Shown: positions 1-7,652 of the stretch, one piece after another | How the letters are laid out: the number at the start of each line of letters is the position of its first letter | Position numbering within the stretch: position 1 is the stretch's first letter | Assembly (NCBI GenBank): GCA_004524445.1 | Contig: SDNP01000008.1 | Span: forward strand, 29,080-93,079 | Direction: 5' to 3' | Source: Candidatus Thorarchaeota archaeon | GTDB taxonomy: Archaea > Asgardarchaeota > Thorarchaeia > Thorarchaeales > Thorarchaeaceae | Length of the DNA stretch: 64,000 bases | Notes under the pieces: model-generated | Seen by the model: only the letters and a program-made list of their open reading frames with translations | The model's database searches: none | What the model was told of the DNA's origin: nothing | Position numbers and translations under genes: made by a program

Positions 1-600
1 GATGCAAAGAGCATTTCTCTCTTGGCGATTTTTTGCTCAATGGTTGTTTCATTGGAGGCGTTTCCGATCCTCGGGATTACCGATATCAAGGTACCCGGCT
101 TGAATTTCACGCTTGATTGGACTGGTATACCCATCGTTATCGTATTCATGAGTTTTGGTTTTGTATATTCCTTGATAGCAATCGCGATAATGTGGATATC
201 AATTGCATTCCGGAATTTTCCAGGTGCTGCATTCAAAGGATTTGCAGAAATCTTCAGAATACTAGGTATTGCAGTTGGGTGGGTTCTTCTCAGAAATAGA
301 GATGTTTCCCATGGAAAGAAACTGGTGGTTTATGCAGCTATATCCTCTATCTTCTGTGCTGTCGGAATGTATGTGGTGAATATACTCCTGCTCCCCCTTT
401 TCTATGGCATCCCATTAGAAATAGCAGTTGCCACATCAGCCCTATACATGCCATGGAATGTTCTTCAGGCAATTGTGAATGTAATTGGGGGCGGAGCCTT
501 CTATAAGATAATACCTGAGGATTTGCGTATAGCTGCTGGATTCAAAGACTACGAGAACTTGCACTCATCAGAAATTGATCCATCCAATGCTGATTCATAA
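1..600 (+). CDS. Partial membrane protein, possibly an ECF-transporter S component
   Basis: The reading frame is open from base 1, so the N-terminus lies outside the window. The visible ~199 residues contain about five hydrophobic segments (the start of the window, ~45-70, ~80-105, ~110-135 and ~145-170), joined by short basic loops, and end in a polar tail. Length, compactness and the Gly-rich last helix followed by a short charged tail resemble substrate-binding S components of energy-coupling-factor vitamin transporters, but no ATPase or T component lies nearby, so this is family-level inference. No promoter or start can be assigned. It could also be an unrelated integral membrane protein. 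Confidence 0.55.
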   Translation, partial: DAKSISLLAIFCSMVVSLEAFPILGITDIKVPGLNFTLDWTGIPIVIVFMSFGFVYSLIAIAIMWISIAFRNFPGAAFKGFAEIFRILGIAVGWVLLRNRDVSHGKKLVVYAAISSIFCAVGMYVVNILLLPLFYGIPLEIAVATSALYMPWNVLQAIVNVIGGGAFYKIIPEDLRIAAGFKDYENLHSSEIDPSNADS

Positions 601-656
601 TTCGCCATCCTATTGGTGTGTTTTACGCAATGCAACTGGAAAACGACTAAAATTGA

Positions 657-1235
657 CTAATTATCCATTAATGATATTTGTTCTTGAATAGTCTCGCTTT
701 CCCAGACCCCTTCGTGGTACATCCTGAAGTATCCTGTATCATCTATTATGACGATGGTGGGCGTGAATCGTATACTGAAATATGACGAAAAGACGCCATT
801 AGTATCTAGCCCATGGTACCAAGCTAGTGAGCGGTCTTCTTTGTAGTCCGCCATTTGATCTGCTGTCGCACTAGTATCCACATTCAGTGAAACCACATGT
901 ATATTATCGCCCATGTCCTCCATCAGAGTTTCAAATTCATCATTCTGCAGTTCGCATGCTGAGCAACCAAATGCCATGAGGTCGACCAGCAAAAATTTCC
1001 CTTCAAGCGATTCAAGTTCCAGTACTTCCCCGTCTGACATGATCAAGCCCCAGTTTGGCACTTCAAGCTCTTGGTCAATTAAGTCAACGTCAGTCTGGAT
1101 GTCCGGACTACCACCTGAATTTCCACCGGTATTCTGGTCACTAGGTGAAAACGAGGCTAGCGAAAATCCAATCAATAGCCCAACAATTACGATTGCCGCG
1201 ATTACACTTCCAATCATAATTTTCTCAGCATTCAT
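657..1235 (-). CDS. Membrane-anchored thioredoxin-like (TlpA/redoxin) protein
   Basis: A single N-terminal hydrophobic helix (~residues 5-28) is followed by a low-complexity Ser/Gly/Asn linker and a redoxin domain from ~55. The active-site CxxC reads GCSAC at ~90, followed by the ELQNDEF helix, and a Pro-containing TPTIVIID strand near ~155 fits the cis-Pro loop. This predicts an extracytoplasmic thiol-disulfide reductase of the TlpA/ResA type. A GTG three codons upstream (1244) is an alternative start; ATG at 1235 is preferred. The winged-helix gene just upstream is on the same strand, about 75 bases away, so the two may be co-transcribed. The redox partner is unknown. Confidence 0.78.
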   Translation of the reverse strand: MNAEKIMIGSVIAAIVIVGLLIGFSLASFSPSDQNTGGNSGGSPDIQTDVDLIDQELEVPNWGLIMSDGEVLELESLEGKFLLVDLMAFGCSACELQNDEFETLMEDMGDNIHVVSLNVDTSATADQMADYKEDRSLAWYHGLDTNGVFSSYFSIRFTPTIVIIDDTGYFRMYHEGVWESETIQEQISLMDN

Positions 1236-1311
1236 TATCGCCACTCACACCTGTGCAAGGTTTTTGCACAATCGGATATAAAGTAATTGATTTGTCACAG
1301 TATTCGTAGCG

Positions 1312-1986
1312 TCATTCGGATGTACCAATATTCCCGAAATAGTGCTGATGATATTTTGAATTTGGCATACTAATCGTTTCGTCAGGCAGGGTGGAAATCT
1401 CTTTTCCCCACGGAGCCGATAGAAAAGTGATAGAGTGAGGCCGCGTGTTTCTATCAATATTAACATAGCCGTTCTTCATCAGTCCCTTTACATGCTTCCG
1501 AGTCTTACCAATTGATACTCCTGACTCCTCAGATACTTCTTTGTATGTTGTGTTTCCTAGAGCCCGGATTACTTCCAATATCCTGAACTGGGGCATAGAA
1601 AAGATGGCATCTCGTAGAAGAAGATTCTCTCTGAGAACTGCATTTTCATCCTGATGCATGTAGGTAGACAGTGTTGACCTCAAGCCGTTTATCTCTTCAA
1701 GGAGAGACGCCCGTTCTGCCTCAAATCGGCCAAATGCACCTGATGATGAATGAACGAGTTCGGTGCTGAGGTCATTAGCCAATCCGTCTAGGGCTTCTTT
1801 CGCTGCCATATGAGATTCATTGATAATCCCTGTCATATCCGAAACATCAAACCATTGTCCCTCAATTAGCTGATCCAGTCGGGAGAAGTAGGTATCGAGT
1901 CTAGAAACCCAAATGTCACGAACTTCTTGAAAAACTCCAGCCATCTTGAGTGTCAACTTTGCCGCTGTTTCATCTGGACTTCCCAT
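1312..1986 (-). CDS. Winged-helix transcriptional regulator with coiled-coil N-terminal half
   Basis: The ~224-residue protein has a long helical, charged N-terminal half and a C-terminal winged helix-turn-helix. The HTH region (~145-180) contains FRILEVIRALG, then NTTYKEVSEESGVSIGKTRKHVK, which is typical of an archaeal wHTH of the ArsR/TrmB-like superfamily, followed by a wing with the NGYVNID strand. An in-frame GTG- or ATG-type start ten codons further upstream exists, but the Met before GSPDE fits better because the upstream residues are hydrophobic and atypical. The downstream thioredoxin-like gene on the same strand is a plausible target. The ligand is unknown. Confidence 0.7.
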   Translation of the reverse strand: MGSPDETAAKLTLKMAGVFQEVRDIWVSRLDTYFSRLDQLIEGQWFDVSDMTGIINESHMAAKEALDGLANDLSTELVHSSSGAFGRFEAERASLLEEINGLRSTLSTYMHQDENAVLRENLLLRDAIFSMPQFRILEVIRALGNTTYKEVSEESGVSIGKTRKHVKGLMKNGYVNIDRNTRPHSITFLSAPWGKEISTLPDETISMPNSKYHQHYFGNIGTSE

Positions 1987-2126
1987 TAAAACCACATGAT
2001 ACCAAACTACACACAAAAGATTAGAGCTAGTGTTGCCCGCGTATGACTAACTATCATGGAAAGAAGGTGAAATTTTTTTATCACATATGCCTATGTTTTT
2101 GAGTGACAGCATATTCTTGCTGATTC

Positions 2127-3299
2127 ATGTCCCCGATTCGAGAAGCTCGCAACGAAGACAGAGAAGAAATCTATAAACTCTTCTGGAAATCGTTCAATGT
2201 CTTGGGCGAAGTAGAAGAGGTACCGTATTGGAATACGCCAGACAAGAAGAACTGGTCGTATGTCGCAGTCGAGGATGAGAAACCTGTAGCAACTGCATCA
2301 TTCTCACATTTTGATAATTCTATTCGAGGTGTTGAACTGCCAATCGCGGGAGTTTGGGGAGTGGCTACTGTGCCGCAATACAGGTATCAGGGGTTAGCAC
2401 GTAAATTGATGAATGCTGCATTTCAGCGAATGAAAAATGAAGAGATTGTATTCTCTATTCTTGACCCATTCTACATTCCATTCTATGAGAAATTTGGATA
2501 TGCTCAAGCTGAGGTATTTAGAAGACATCTGATGACTAGGGAATCACTAAGATTGGCACATGCAAACGAGAACATCACATTCCATCAAATCAAAGAAAAT
2601 GAGGACATCACAGATTTAATGACGGTTCAGCAGTCAATGGGCCGGTACGGCTCAAGAATATTTCATCCAAAGCGGTGGCTTCAGACATATACCAAGAAGA
2701 ACCATCTCTATGCCATTAAGGATATGAATGAAACCGTTGCAATGATACGATTTTCATTTAGTAAGTTACAGAACGGCAAGAGGAAACTGACTGCGGATAC
2801 AATTGGCTACACTCACGAGAAATACATCCTTTCATTGATGAATCTAATTTACAAATACGGAACAAATGCTAATCAAATTGAGATTATCAGTGATCCTTCA
2901 TTCCCAATCAGGAACTTCGTTGTTGATGATGATGATTTAGGCTCCACCATAGAAGGAAGAATGATGATTCGATTGATTGATTTCGAAAAGTATTGTGGCC
3001 GCATTGAAGTGCCCAAAGATGCTACTGAGAGCGTCGTGATCAAGCTCATAGATGGAAATTGTCCGTGGAACACCGGTGTCCACAAGATAACCCCTTCACG
3101 GGGCAAGCTTGAAGTTGAACATGTTGATGAAACTCCGGATATAGTTCTTAGCGATTTTGAATTATCGAAGGTAGTTTCAGGATTAAATTCCGTGAGCCAG
3201 TTGCATTCTTTGCAGGAGATATCTTGTTCTGAAGAAGTAGCTCAAAACCTTGAATCTATATTCCCTCTCGAACCACTGTTTTCCTATCCTCGTTTCTAG
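2127..3299 (+). CDS. GNAT acetyltransferase with C-terminal SCP2-like domain (Eis-like)
   Basis: The 390-residue protein has an N-terminal GNAT domain with the acetyl-CoA loop VPQYRYQGLARKLM (~90) and the FYEKFGY motif (~128). A second GNAT-like half and a C-terminal sterol-carrier-like domain (~290-385) follow. This three-part layout and length match the Eis/enhanced-intracellular-survival family of N-acetyltransferases, which acetylate amines. An A/T-rich TATA-like stretch lies around 2078-2090, and the ATG is at 2127. The gene converges with the PH-domain gene and their stop codons overlap by four bases. The substrate cannot be predicted. Confidence 0.8.
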   Translation: MSPIREARNEDREEIYKLFWKSFNVLGEVEEVPYWNTPDKKNWSYVAVEDEKPVATASFSHFDNSIRGVELPIAGVWGVATVPQYRYQGLARKLMNAAFQRMKNEEIVFSILDPFYIPFYEKFGYAQAEVFRRHLMTRESLRLAHANENITFHQIKENEDITDLMTVQQSMGRYGSRIFHPKRWLQTYTKKNHLYAIKDMNETVAMIRFSFSKLQNGKRKLTADTIGYTHEKYILSLMNLIYKYGTNANQIEIISDPSFPIRNFVVDDDDLGSTIEGRMMIRLIDFEKYCGRIEVPKDATESVVIKLIDGNCPWNTGVHKITPSRGKLEVEHVDETPDIVLSDFELSKVVSGLNSVSQLHSLQEISCSEEVAQNLESIFPLEPLFSYPRF

Positions 3300-3841
3300 T
3301 ATGGAGCAATTCGGGTTTTCTCAATATGATTCCATGGGACAGGTTGCTCAATGGTCTCCTTGAATCTCAAAACAATCTCTCGAATTCCATAAGGGTTTTC
3401 GACAGCATCTAATGAGAGAGCTGGTTCACTCTCGCCTTCTGCATAGATTTCGATTTTTCCCTGGTCTGCTATTTCATCTTGGGCATCAGTTTGTACTTCG
3501 ACTGAATCAATATCGTCATAAAATACTCTGCGAGTTGTCTTGCTTAGATAGCCAGTCCTCATTCTCACGTTCCAGTCTGTCAAAATATATAATGTACTTC
3601 TCCTCTTTAGTTCCGTCCAGATCATCACTACAGAACCGAACAGAATTGCACCCAGTCCAAAAGTCCAAGCGATGAAGCTATATGCAATAAATCCTGCAGA
3701 ACTACCAATCATAAAGACTAACCCAACAGTGATGAAAATAGCCCCAGATATGTAGTTGAATAGCGAGGAAATCCTTTTCGGGCGAAAAGTAATGATTAGC
3801 TTTTCTCTTTGAATAGATTCAGGCTTTTCTACACCGCTCAT
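3296..3841 (-). CDS. Membrane protein with bacterial-type PH domain
   Basis: The N-terminal ~25 residues are polar. Two hydrophobic helices follow (~28-50 and ~55-78), then a soluble C-terminal domain beginning RRSTLYILTDWNVRMRTGYLSKTTRRVFYDDIDSVEV. A pair of membrane helices followed by a 'translated-into-strand, R-x-G-x-L, D-I' pattern is characteristic of the bPH2/YdbT-like family. Function is unknown, probably membrane associated. The gene overlaps the 3' end of the converging acetyltransferase gene by four bases, so any terminator must lie within coding sequence. Confidence 0.65.
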   Translation of the reverse strand: MSGVEKPESIQREKLIITFRPKRISSLFNYISGAIFITVGLVFMIGSSAGFIAYSFIAWTFGLGAILFGSVVMIWTELKRRSTLYILTDWNVRMRTGYLSKTTRRVFYDDIDSVEVQTDAQDEIADQGKIEIYAEGESEPALSLDAVENPYGIREIVLRFKETIEQPVPWNHIEKTRIAPY

Positions 3842-3924
3842 ATGTCACACATCATTGATTCAAATTATATTCCGTTCAGGACTTAATTGTCTATTTCATA
3901 AGCAAAACCATTGTGGCACATCAT

Positions 3925-4320
3925 CTATTCTGATGGATAAATCTTCCAGAGAGTATCACATGCGTTCACAACATGCCCGATTAGTATCTTGATTTCTTCA
4001 GCAGTTATGTCGGTATCGTTCGTTTCTGCTAGAACAATAATATCGTCTTCTTCATCAATAGCGAACTTTACGCCATTGGCTTTCCAAGACTCTCTCAGCA
4101 TATCAACTGCTAATTTTCCTCTATCATCCTCATCTACCTGATAGAAGTTTGTGAAGGGTGCAACTATATAGACCCATGATTCATCGGCATTCGCAACCAC
4201 CTTTATTTTCAAGTCTTGAAAGTGGTCGGTTCGCCACCGCATAGTTAGGACGTTTTCATCATGTGTGTACTTTATGTCGATTTCATCAAGAAGACCGGAA
4301 ATATGGTCAAGTACGCCCAT
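3925..4320 (-). CDS. YbjN/Tir-chaperone-like small protein
   Basis: This is a ~131-residue acidic soluble protein. It has an N-terminal helix (VLDHISGLLDEIDIKY), a beta sheet with LTMRW and WVYIVAPF strands, and a C-terminal helix (EIKILIGHVVNACDTLW). The alpha-beta-alpha layout resembles the YbjN/type-III-secretion-chaperone-like fold, which is widespread in archaea and of unknown function. The start is taken at the second Met; a Met three codons upstream is also possible. The gene is divergent from cooC across ~160 bases. Assignment is by general pattern only. Confidence 0.5.
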   Translation of the reverse strand: MGVLDHISGLLDEIDIKYTHDENVLTMRWRTDHFQDLKIKVVANADESWVYIVAPFTNFYQVDEDDRGKLAVDMLRESWKANGVKFAIDEEDDIIVLAETNDTDITAEEIKILIGHVVNACDTLWKIYPSE

Positions 4321-4482
4321 TATCACCACTGTATCTAGCCCATTCTACCCGACATATTAAGATGTCTGTTACTCGGGAGGAATGTGAACCCGCTCAGCCT
4401 CGTGCCGTTTGCAAACAGTCATTCCATTTAGAATTCAAGTATCATAAGCTTCATTACGTGTTCATCATTCGATGCATCAACC

Positions 4483-5292
4483 ATGAAGCTGGCAGTAGTT
4501 GGAAAAGGTGGCGTTGGAAAGACAACTGTGGCTGGAACACTTGCTAGATTGATAGGTCGCGATGGGAATAGTGTTCTCGCTGTTGATGCAGATCCTAACT
4601 ATAATCTCTGGTCCGCTATTGGCATACAACAGAGCCGTGCTTCGAAAATTGTACCACTACTAAATGACGAAAATTTGGTACACGATAGAACTCGTAGTAA
4701 GATTGTAAGAGTCCTAGGCGACTACTTTGCTTTGAATCCACGGGTAGATGACATTGCTGACAAATTCGCAGTTGACGGACCAGACAATGTCAGACTACTT
4801 GTTGCTGGAACTGTTACCATGGGTGATTCGGGATGCATGTGTCCCTCTGCAGCACTCCTTAAATCCCTAATTCAGCACCTTGCTCTCCAAGAAAATGAAA
4901 CTCTCATTATGGACATGGATGCAGGAATTGAGAATATGGGTAGAGGAACCACAAAAGGAATGGATGCGCTGTTGATTGTGGTAGAACCAGGGAAACGATC
5001 CCTAGAAACCCTTGGTAGGATAAAGAAGCTAGCCGCAGACATTGGGACCGATAGAGTATTTGCCGTTGCCAATAGAGTAGACGGAGAGTCTGATAGAAAA
5101 ATCATTGAAGAATACGCATCCGAACATGGAGTCAAGATTCTTGCATATATCCCGGTTGATCGAAAACTCAAGCTTGCCGATCTAAAGGGAATAGCCCCGC
5201 TGGATATGATGGAAACCGGCCCTGCAATTGAGGAACTAAAAGGCCTCAAGAAGAAACTAGACTCCGTACTCAATGATGACAATTTAAACTAG
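4483..5292 (+). CDS. cooC: CooC-type Ni-insertion ATPase for CO dehydrogenase
   Basis: This is a MinD/SIMIBI-class P-loop ATPase of 269 residues. The deviant Walker A GKGGVGKTT is at residues 8-16, switch I-like DADPNYNLW at ~38, and the CooC-specific Cys-x-Cys motif GCMCP at ~112-116 in the dimer interface that holds nickel. DMDAGIENMGRG (~143) forms the Walker B/switch II region. Known CooC proteins bind Ni and mature the C-cluster of CO dehydrogenase. No CODH gene is in the window, so the partner must be elsewhere. An alternative is a generic Mrp-like ATPase, but the CMC motif argues for CooC. Confidence 0.85.
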   Translation: MKLAVVGKGGVGKTTVAGTLARLIGRDGNSVLAVDADPNYNLWSAIGIQQSRASKIVPLLNDENLVHDRTRSKIVRVLGDYFALNPRVDDIADKFAVDGPDNVRLLVAGTVTMGDSGCMCPSAALLKSLIQHLALQENETLIMDMDAGIENMGRGTTKGMDALLIVVEPGKRSLETLGRIKKLAADIGTDRVFAVANRVDGESDRKIIEEYASEHGVKILAYIPVDRKLKLADLKGIAPLDMMETGPAIEELKGLKKKLDSVLNDDNLN

Positions 5293-5414
5293 CATCCCTC
5301 AGCCAGCGATTCCGGTCCCAAAACAAGACGACAAGTATCAATCCTCGCGGGATGGCTTCAGTATTGATGGCGGATCCCAATGAATGCCTTATTCATCATG
5401 ATTGAGGTTAATTA

Positions 5415-5654
5415 CTACTTCTTGCGTTTCAGGAACCACACTAGCTTATCATCTTCTTCTCGCAATTCAAGGATTTCATTGCCTGTGCGGTCAGCCCAAG
5501 CTGGAAAATCTTTCTTTGTTCCGATATCTGTCGCAATTACCTTGAGAATTTCTCCAACTTCTATTTCCTTCATTTCTTTCTTTGTCTTTAAAACCGGCAT
5601 AGGGCATCGCAACCCACTGGCGTCAAACTCCCTAGCAACTTGATGTTCAGTCAT
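5415..5654 (-). CDS. TusA/SirA-family sulfur-carrier protein
   Basis: The 79-residue protein has the diagnostic N-terminal motif LRCPMPVLKTKKEM, in which the Cys of Cys-Pro-x-Pro (residue ~17) carries persulfide, followed by the beta strand GEILKVIATD. TusA-type proteins receive sulfur from desulfurases or rhodaneses and pass it on for thiolation, or deliver it to DsrE-like or Hdr-like proteins. It is divergent from the membrane-protein/DsrE pair at 5826-6619, which supports one sulfur-relay locus. Full family length; start Met at 5654. Confidence 0.88.
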   Translation of the reverse strand: MTEHQVAREFDASGLRCPMPVLKTKKEMKEIEVGEILKVIATDIGTKKDFPAWADRTGNEILELREEDDKLVWFLKRKK

Positions 5655-5825
5655 AGGTTATCAACTAGTACCAAAATGAATCTCGTTTCCATTTTTATGA
5701 GTTTTCATTTACCTATTCGTGCATGATTATGAATTGTTATTACAATATGAAACTCCTGGCATTTGTCTTTGCGACACATTTATCAATGCCATTGTCTATA
5801 GTTAACCTAAGTTTCGGTGAGTGAT

Positions 5826-6224
5826 ATGGCGGTATACCAGCTACTTCTCTTCGTACTCTTTGCACTGAATATCAGCAGTATGTTTTCAGGATTCTTGCTT
5901 GCGAGACGAATGGGTATGTATCTTATGACACAGGTAATGATGTTGATGTTAGCAATGTTTGCTGGACTGGTTGGACTGGCATTTGGTATACTTCTGTACC
6001 CTGCAGTACCAGTATTGTTTGACCTATTACATCTTATAGTATTGATTGACTTTGTGCTAGTTTTCCTGGCAGCTCTGATGGAATTCATCCAGGTCCTGCC
6101 AATTCTGATGAAAACTATGCAAGGGGCTCCAATACACAGTTCACACATCACTAATCTTCTGCTGACAATGTTCTTAGCTCTAGCCATGGTTATCTATTAT
6201 GTAGATATTGCAACGATAATGTGA
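5826..6224 (+). CDS. Small four-helix membrane protein of sulfur-relay locus
   Basis: This ~132-residue protein is almost entirely hydrophobic, with four predicted membrane helices (~4-24, ~30-55, ~60-85 and ~108-130). It is not recognised as a known family. A GTG at 5817 could also start translation, but GGTGA placed five bases before ATG 5826 decides for the ATG. It lies 14 bases upstream of the DsrE-like gene and is divergent from tusA. A role in moving or anchoring sulfur-relay components at the membrane is an inference from context. Confidence 0.7.
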   Translation: MAVYQLLLFVLFALNISSMFSGFLLARRMGMYLMTQVMMLMLAMFAGLVGLAFGILLYPAVPVLFDLLHLIVLIDFVLVFLAALMEFIQVLPILMKTMQGAPIHSSHITNLLLTMFLALAMVIYYVDIATIM

Positions 6225-6238
6225 GGAGATGAAAAATA

Positions 6239-6619
6239 ATGGAAACAAGCAATAACAACTCGAGCATATATATAATCGCACAATGGGGTCCTGAGGCTGC
6301 TGAACGCTGTTATGCACCGTTCGTCACGGGAACAACAGCTCAGGCTCAAGAAGTCGAAGCGAAAATCTTCTTGATGATGGATGCAGTTTGGCTCGTAAAA
6401 AAAGGCATTGCTGAGAAAGTCACAGCGCCTGGATTTCCACCGTTGCCCGATCTGATAGATACATTTCTTGAGGAAGGAGGCAAAATTGAGGTTTGCTCAA
6501 ATTCGGCTCAATTCAGGGGACTTACATCGGACCAGTTCCGCGATGACAGAATCACCATCGCTGGCGCAGCTACTATGGTCGATGATACTCTGAATTACGA
6601 TCGTACGATGTACTTCTAG
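6239..6619 (+). CDS. DsrE/DsrF-like sulfur-relay protein
   Basis: The 126-residue protein follows the DsrE fold order: a first strand (SIYIIAQWGPEAAERCYAPF), a helix with AKIFLMMDAVWLVKKGIAEKV, then LIDTFLEEGGKIEVCSNSAQFRG with a Cys at ~88 at the position used for persulfide by many DsrE proteins. A GGAG ribosome-binding site lies just upstream. It is translated after the membrane-protein gene and followed by a perfect hairpin. DsrE-type proteins exchange sulfur with TusA, which is encoded divergently 0.6 kb away. The precise acceptor is unknown. Confidence 0.8.
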   Translation: METSNNNSSIYIIAQWGPEAAERCYAPFVTGTTAQAQEVEAKIFLMMDAVWLVKKGIAEKVTAPGFPPLPDLIDTFLEEGGKIEVCSNSAQFRGLTSDQFRDDRITIAGAATMVDDTLNYDRTMYF

Positions 6620-6620
6620 T

Positions 6621-6639
6621 AAGGAGGGGTTCCCTCCTT
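6621..6639. terminator. Perfect 8-bp hairpin between convergent genes
   Basis: AAGGAGGG, a GTT loop and CCCTCCTT form an 8-bp perfect inverted repeat two bases after the dsrE-like stop codon and 16 bases from the end of the converging oxidoreductase gene. A T-containing tract follows on the plus strand. It probably ends transcription from both sides. Confidence 0.55.
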
Positions 6640-6655
6640 CTTGGAGTTTTGGGAG

Positions 6656-7603
6656 TCAAAGCTTCGACAAAACCTCCCGGCCCATCAGCTCAATTTGTTC
6701 TTCCTCTTGTTCGTGCGGAAACATGAATATCAATTGATCACACCCAAACTCAATATACTCATGTATAGTCTGAGAAATATGTTCAGGAGTTCCCCAGAAA
6801 GCTGATTTTACGCGTTCGCGATATTCTTTCTCACTAATCCCTCTCGACTTTGCGTTTTGTCTAATGGTTTCTTCCATCTGCTCGTCAGTTTCAAAAACAT
6901 GGGTCCAAAGGCCAACAGAATATTTGAATTCATCAGGATTTCTGTCATATTGTCGCAGTTTCTTGTCTAGTCGTTCAAAGATATCCTTGGTATCACCTGG
7001 AGTAAATGACCAAGCAATGTTGATTCCATCGCCAAATTCAGCTGCCACATCAAGCATTTTAGGACCCGCCTTCATCGTACCAACCCAAATCGTCGGATGC
7101 GGTTGCTGCACTGGCTTAGGATAAGAAACGACCTCTTTAACTTCATAATGGTCTCCATTCATCGAGAATTTTTCTTCGGTCCATATTCCTCTAATGATCT
7201 GAATGGCCTCAGCGAGCTGTGCTATTCTAACTGAATCATCGGGAAAGGGAATCCCATATGCCTGATATTCCAATTGCTTCCAGCCGGCACCGATACCGAA
7301 TTCAAGTCGTCCATCTGAAACATTGTCTAACGATGCACCCATCTTTGCATGTAACGGGGGATACCGGTAGCTATTACAGAATACAAGACTGCCCATTCTG
7401 ACTTCTTTATTGAGCTGGCTCAGTGCGGCCATAATAATCCAAGGATCAAGCAGAACCCGGTCGGCTGTATCCTGATTCAACATGAAATGATCAGAGAACC
7501 AAAGAGTAGCTAGCTTGTTCTCCACTGCTAGGTCAGCAAGTTTCACGATTTCATCGAGTTCGAAGCCAAATTGTGGTTCAATTTGAATGCCAAAGCCAGT
7601 CAT
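6656..7603 (-). CDS. LLM-class (F420-dependent-type) oxidoreductase
   Basis: The ~315-residue protein is a luciferase-like TIM barrel. Typical features are the N-terminal GIQIEPQFGFELDEIVKLA, WFSDHFML (~47), the RLEFGIGAGWKQLEY motif (~110) and PTIWVGTMKAGPKML (~185). These are standard for F420-dependent reductases and dehydrogenases related to Mer and Adf, and F420 use is expected in archaea but not proven. An upstream Met gives 28 extra residues that would overlap the preceding kinase gene; ATG 7603 leaves a 49-base gap and starts at the first barrel strand. The substrate is not predictable. Confidence 0.8.
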   Translation of the reverse strand: MTGFGIQIEPQFGFELDEIVKLADLAVENKLATLWFSDHFMLNQDTADRVLLDPWIIMAALSQLNKEVRMGSLVFCNSYRYPPLHAKMGASLDNVSDGRLEFGIGAGWKQLEYQAYGIPFPDDSVRIAQLAEAIQIIRGIWTEEKFSMNGDHYEVKEVVSYPKPVQQPHPTIWVGTMKAGPKMLDVAAEFGDGINIAWSFTPGDTKDIFERLDKKLRQYDRNPDEFKYSVGLWTHVFETDEQMEETIRQNAKSRGISEKEYRERVKSAFWGTPEHISQTIHEYIEFGCDQLIFMFPHEQEEEQIELMGREVLSKL

Positions 7604-7652
7604 TGCAATCAAGGATAATGATGTGGTTGAGCATGGATTAACTTTGTCACTA

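Noticed and set aside
5293..5414. A hairpin-like ATCAAT...ATTGAT pair between cooC and tusA as terminator
   Set aside because: The loop is over 20 bases and no T-run follows, so it is not supported.
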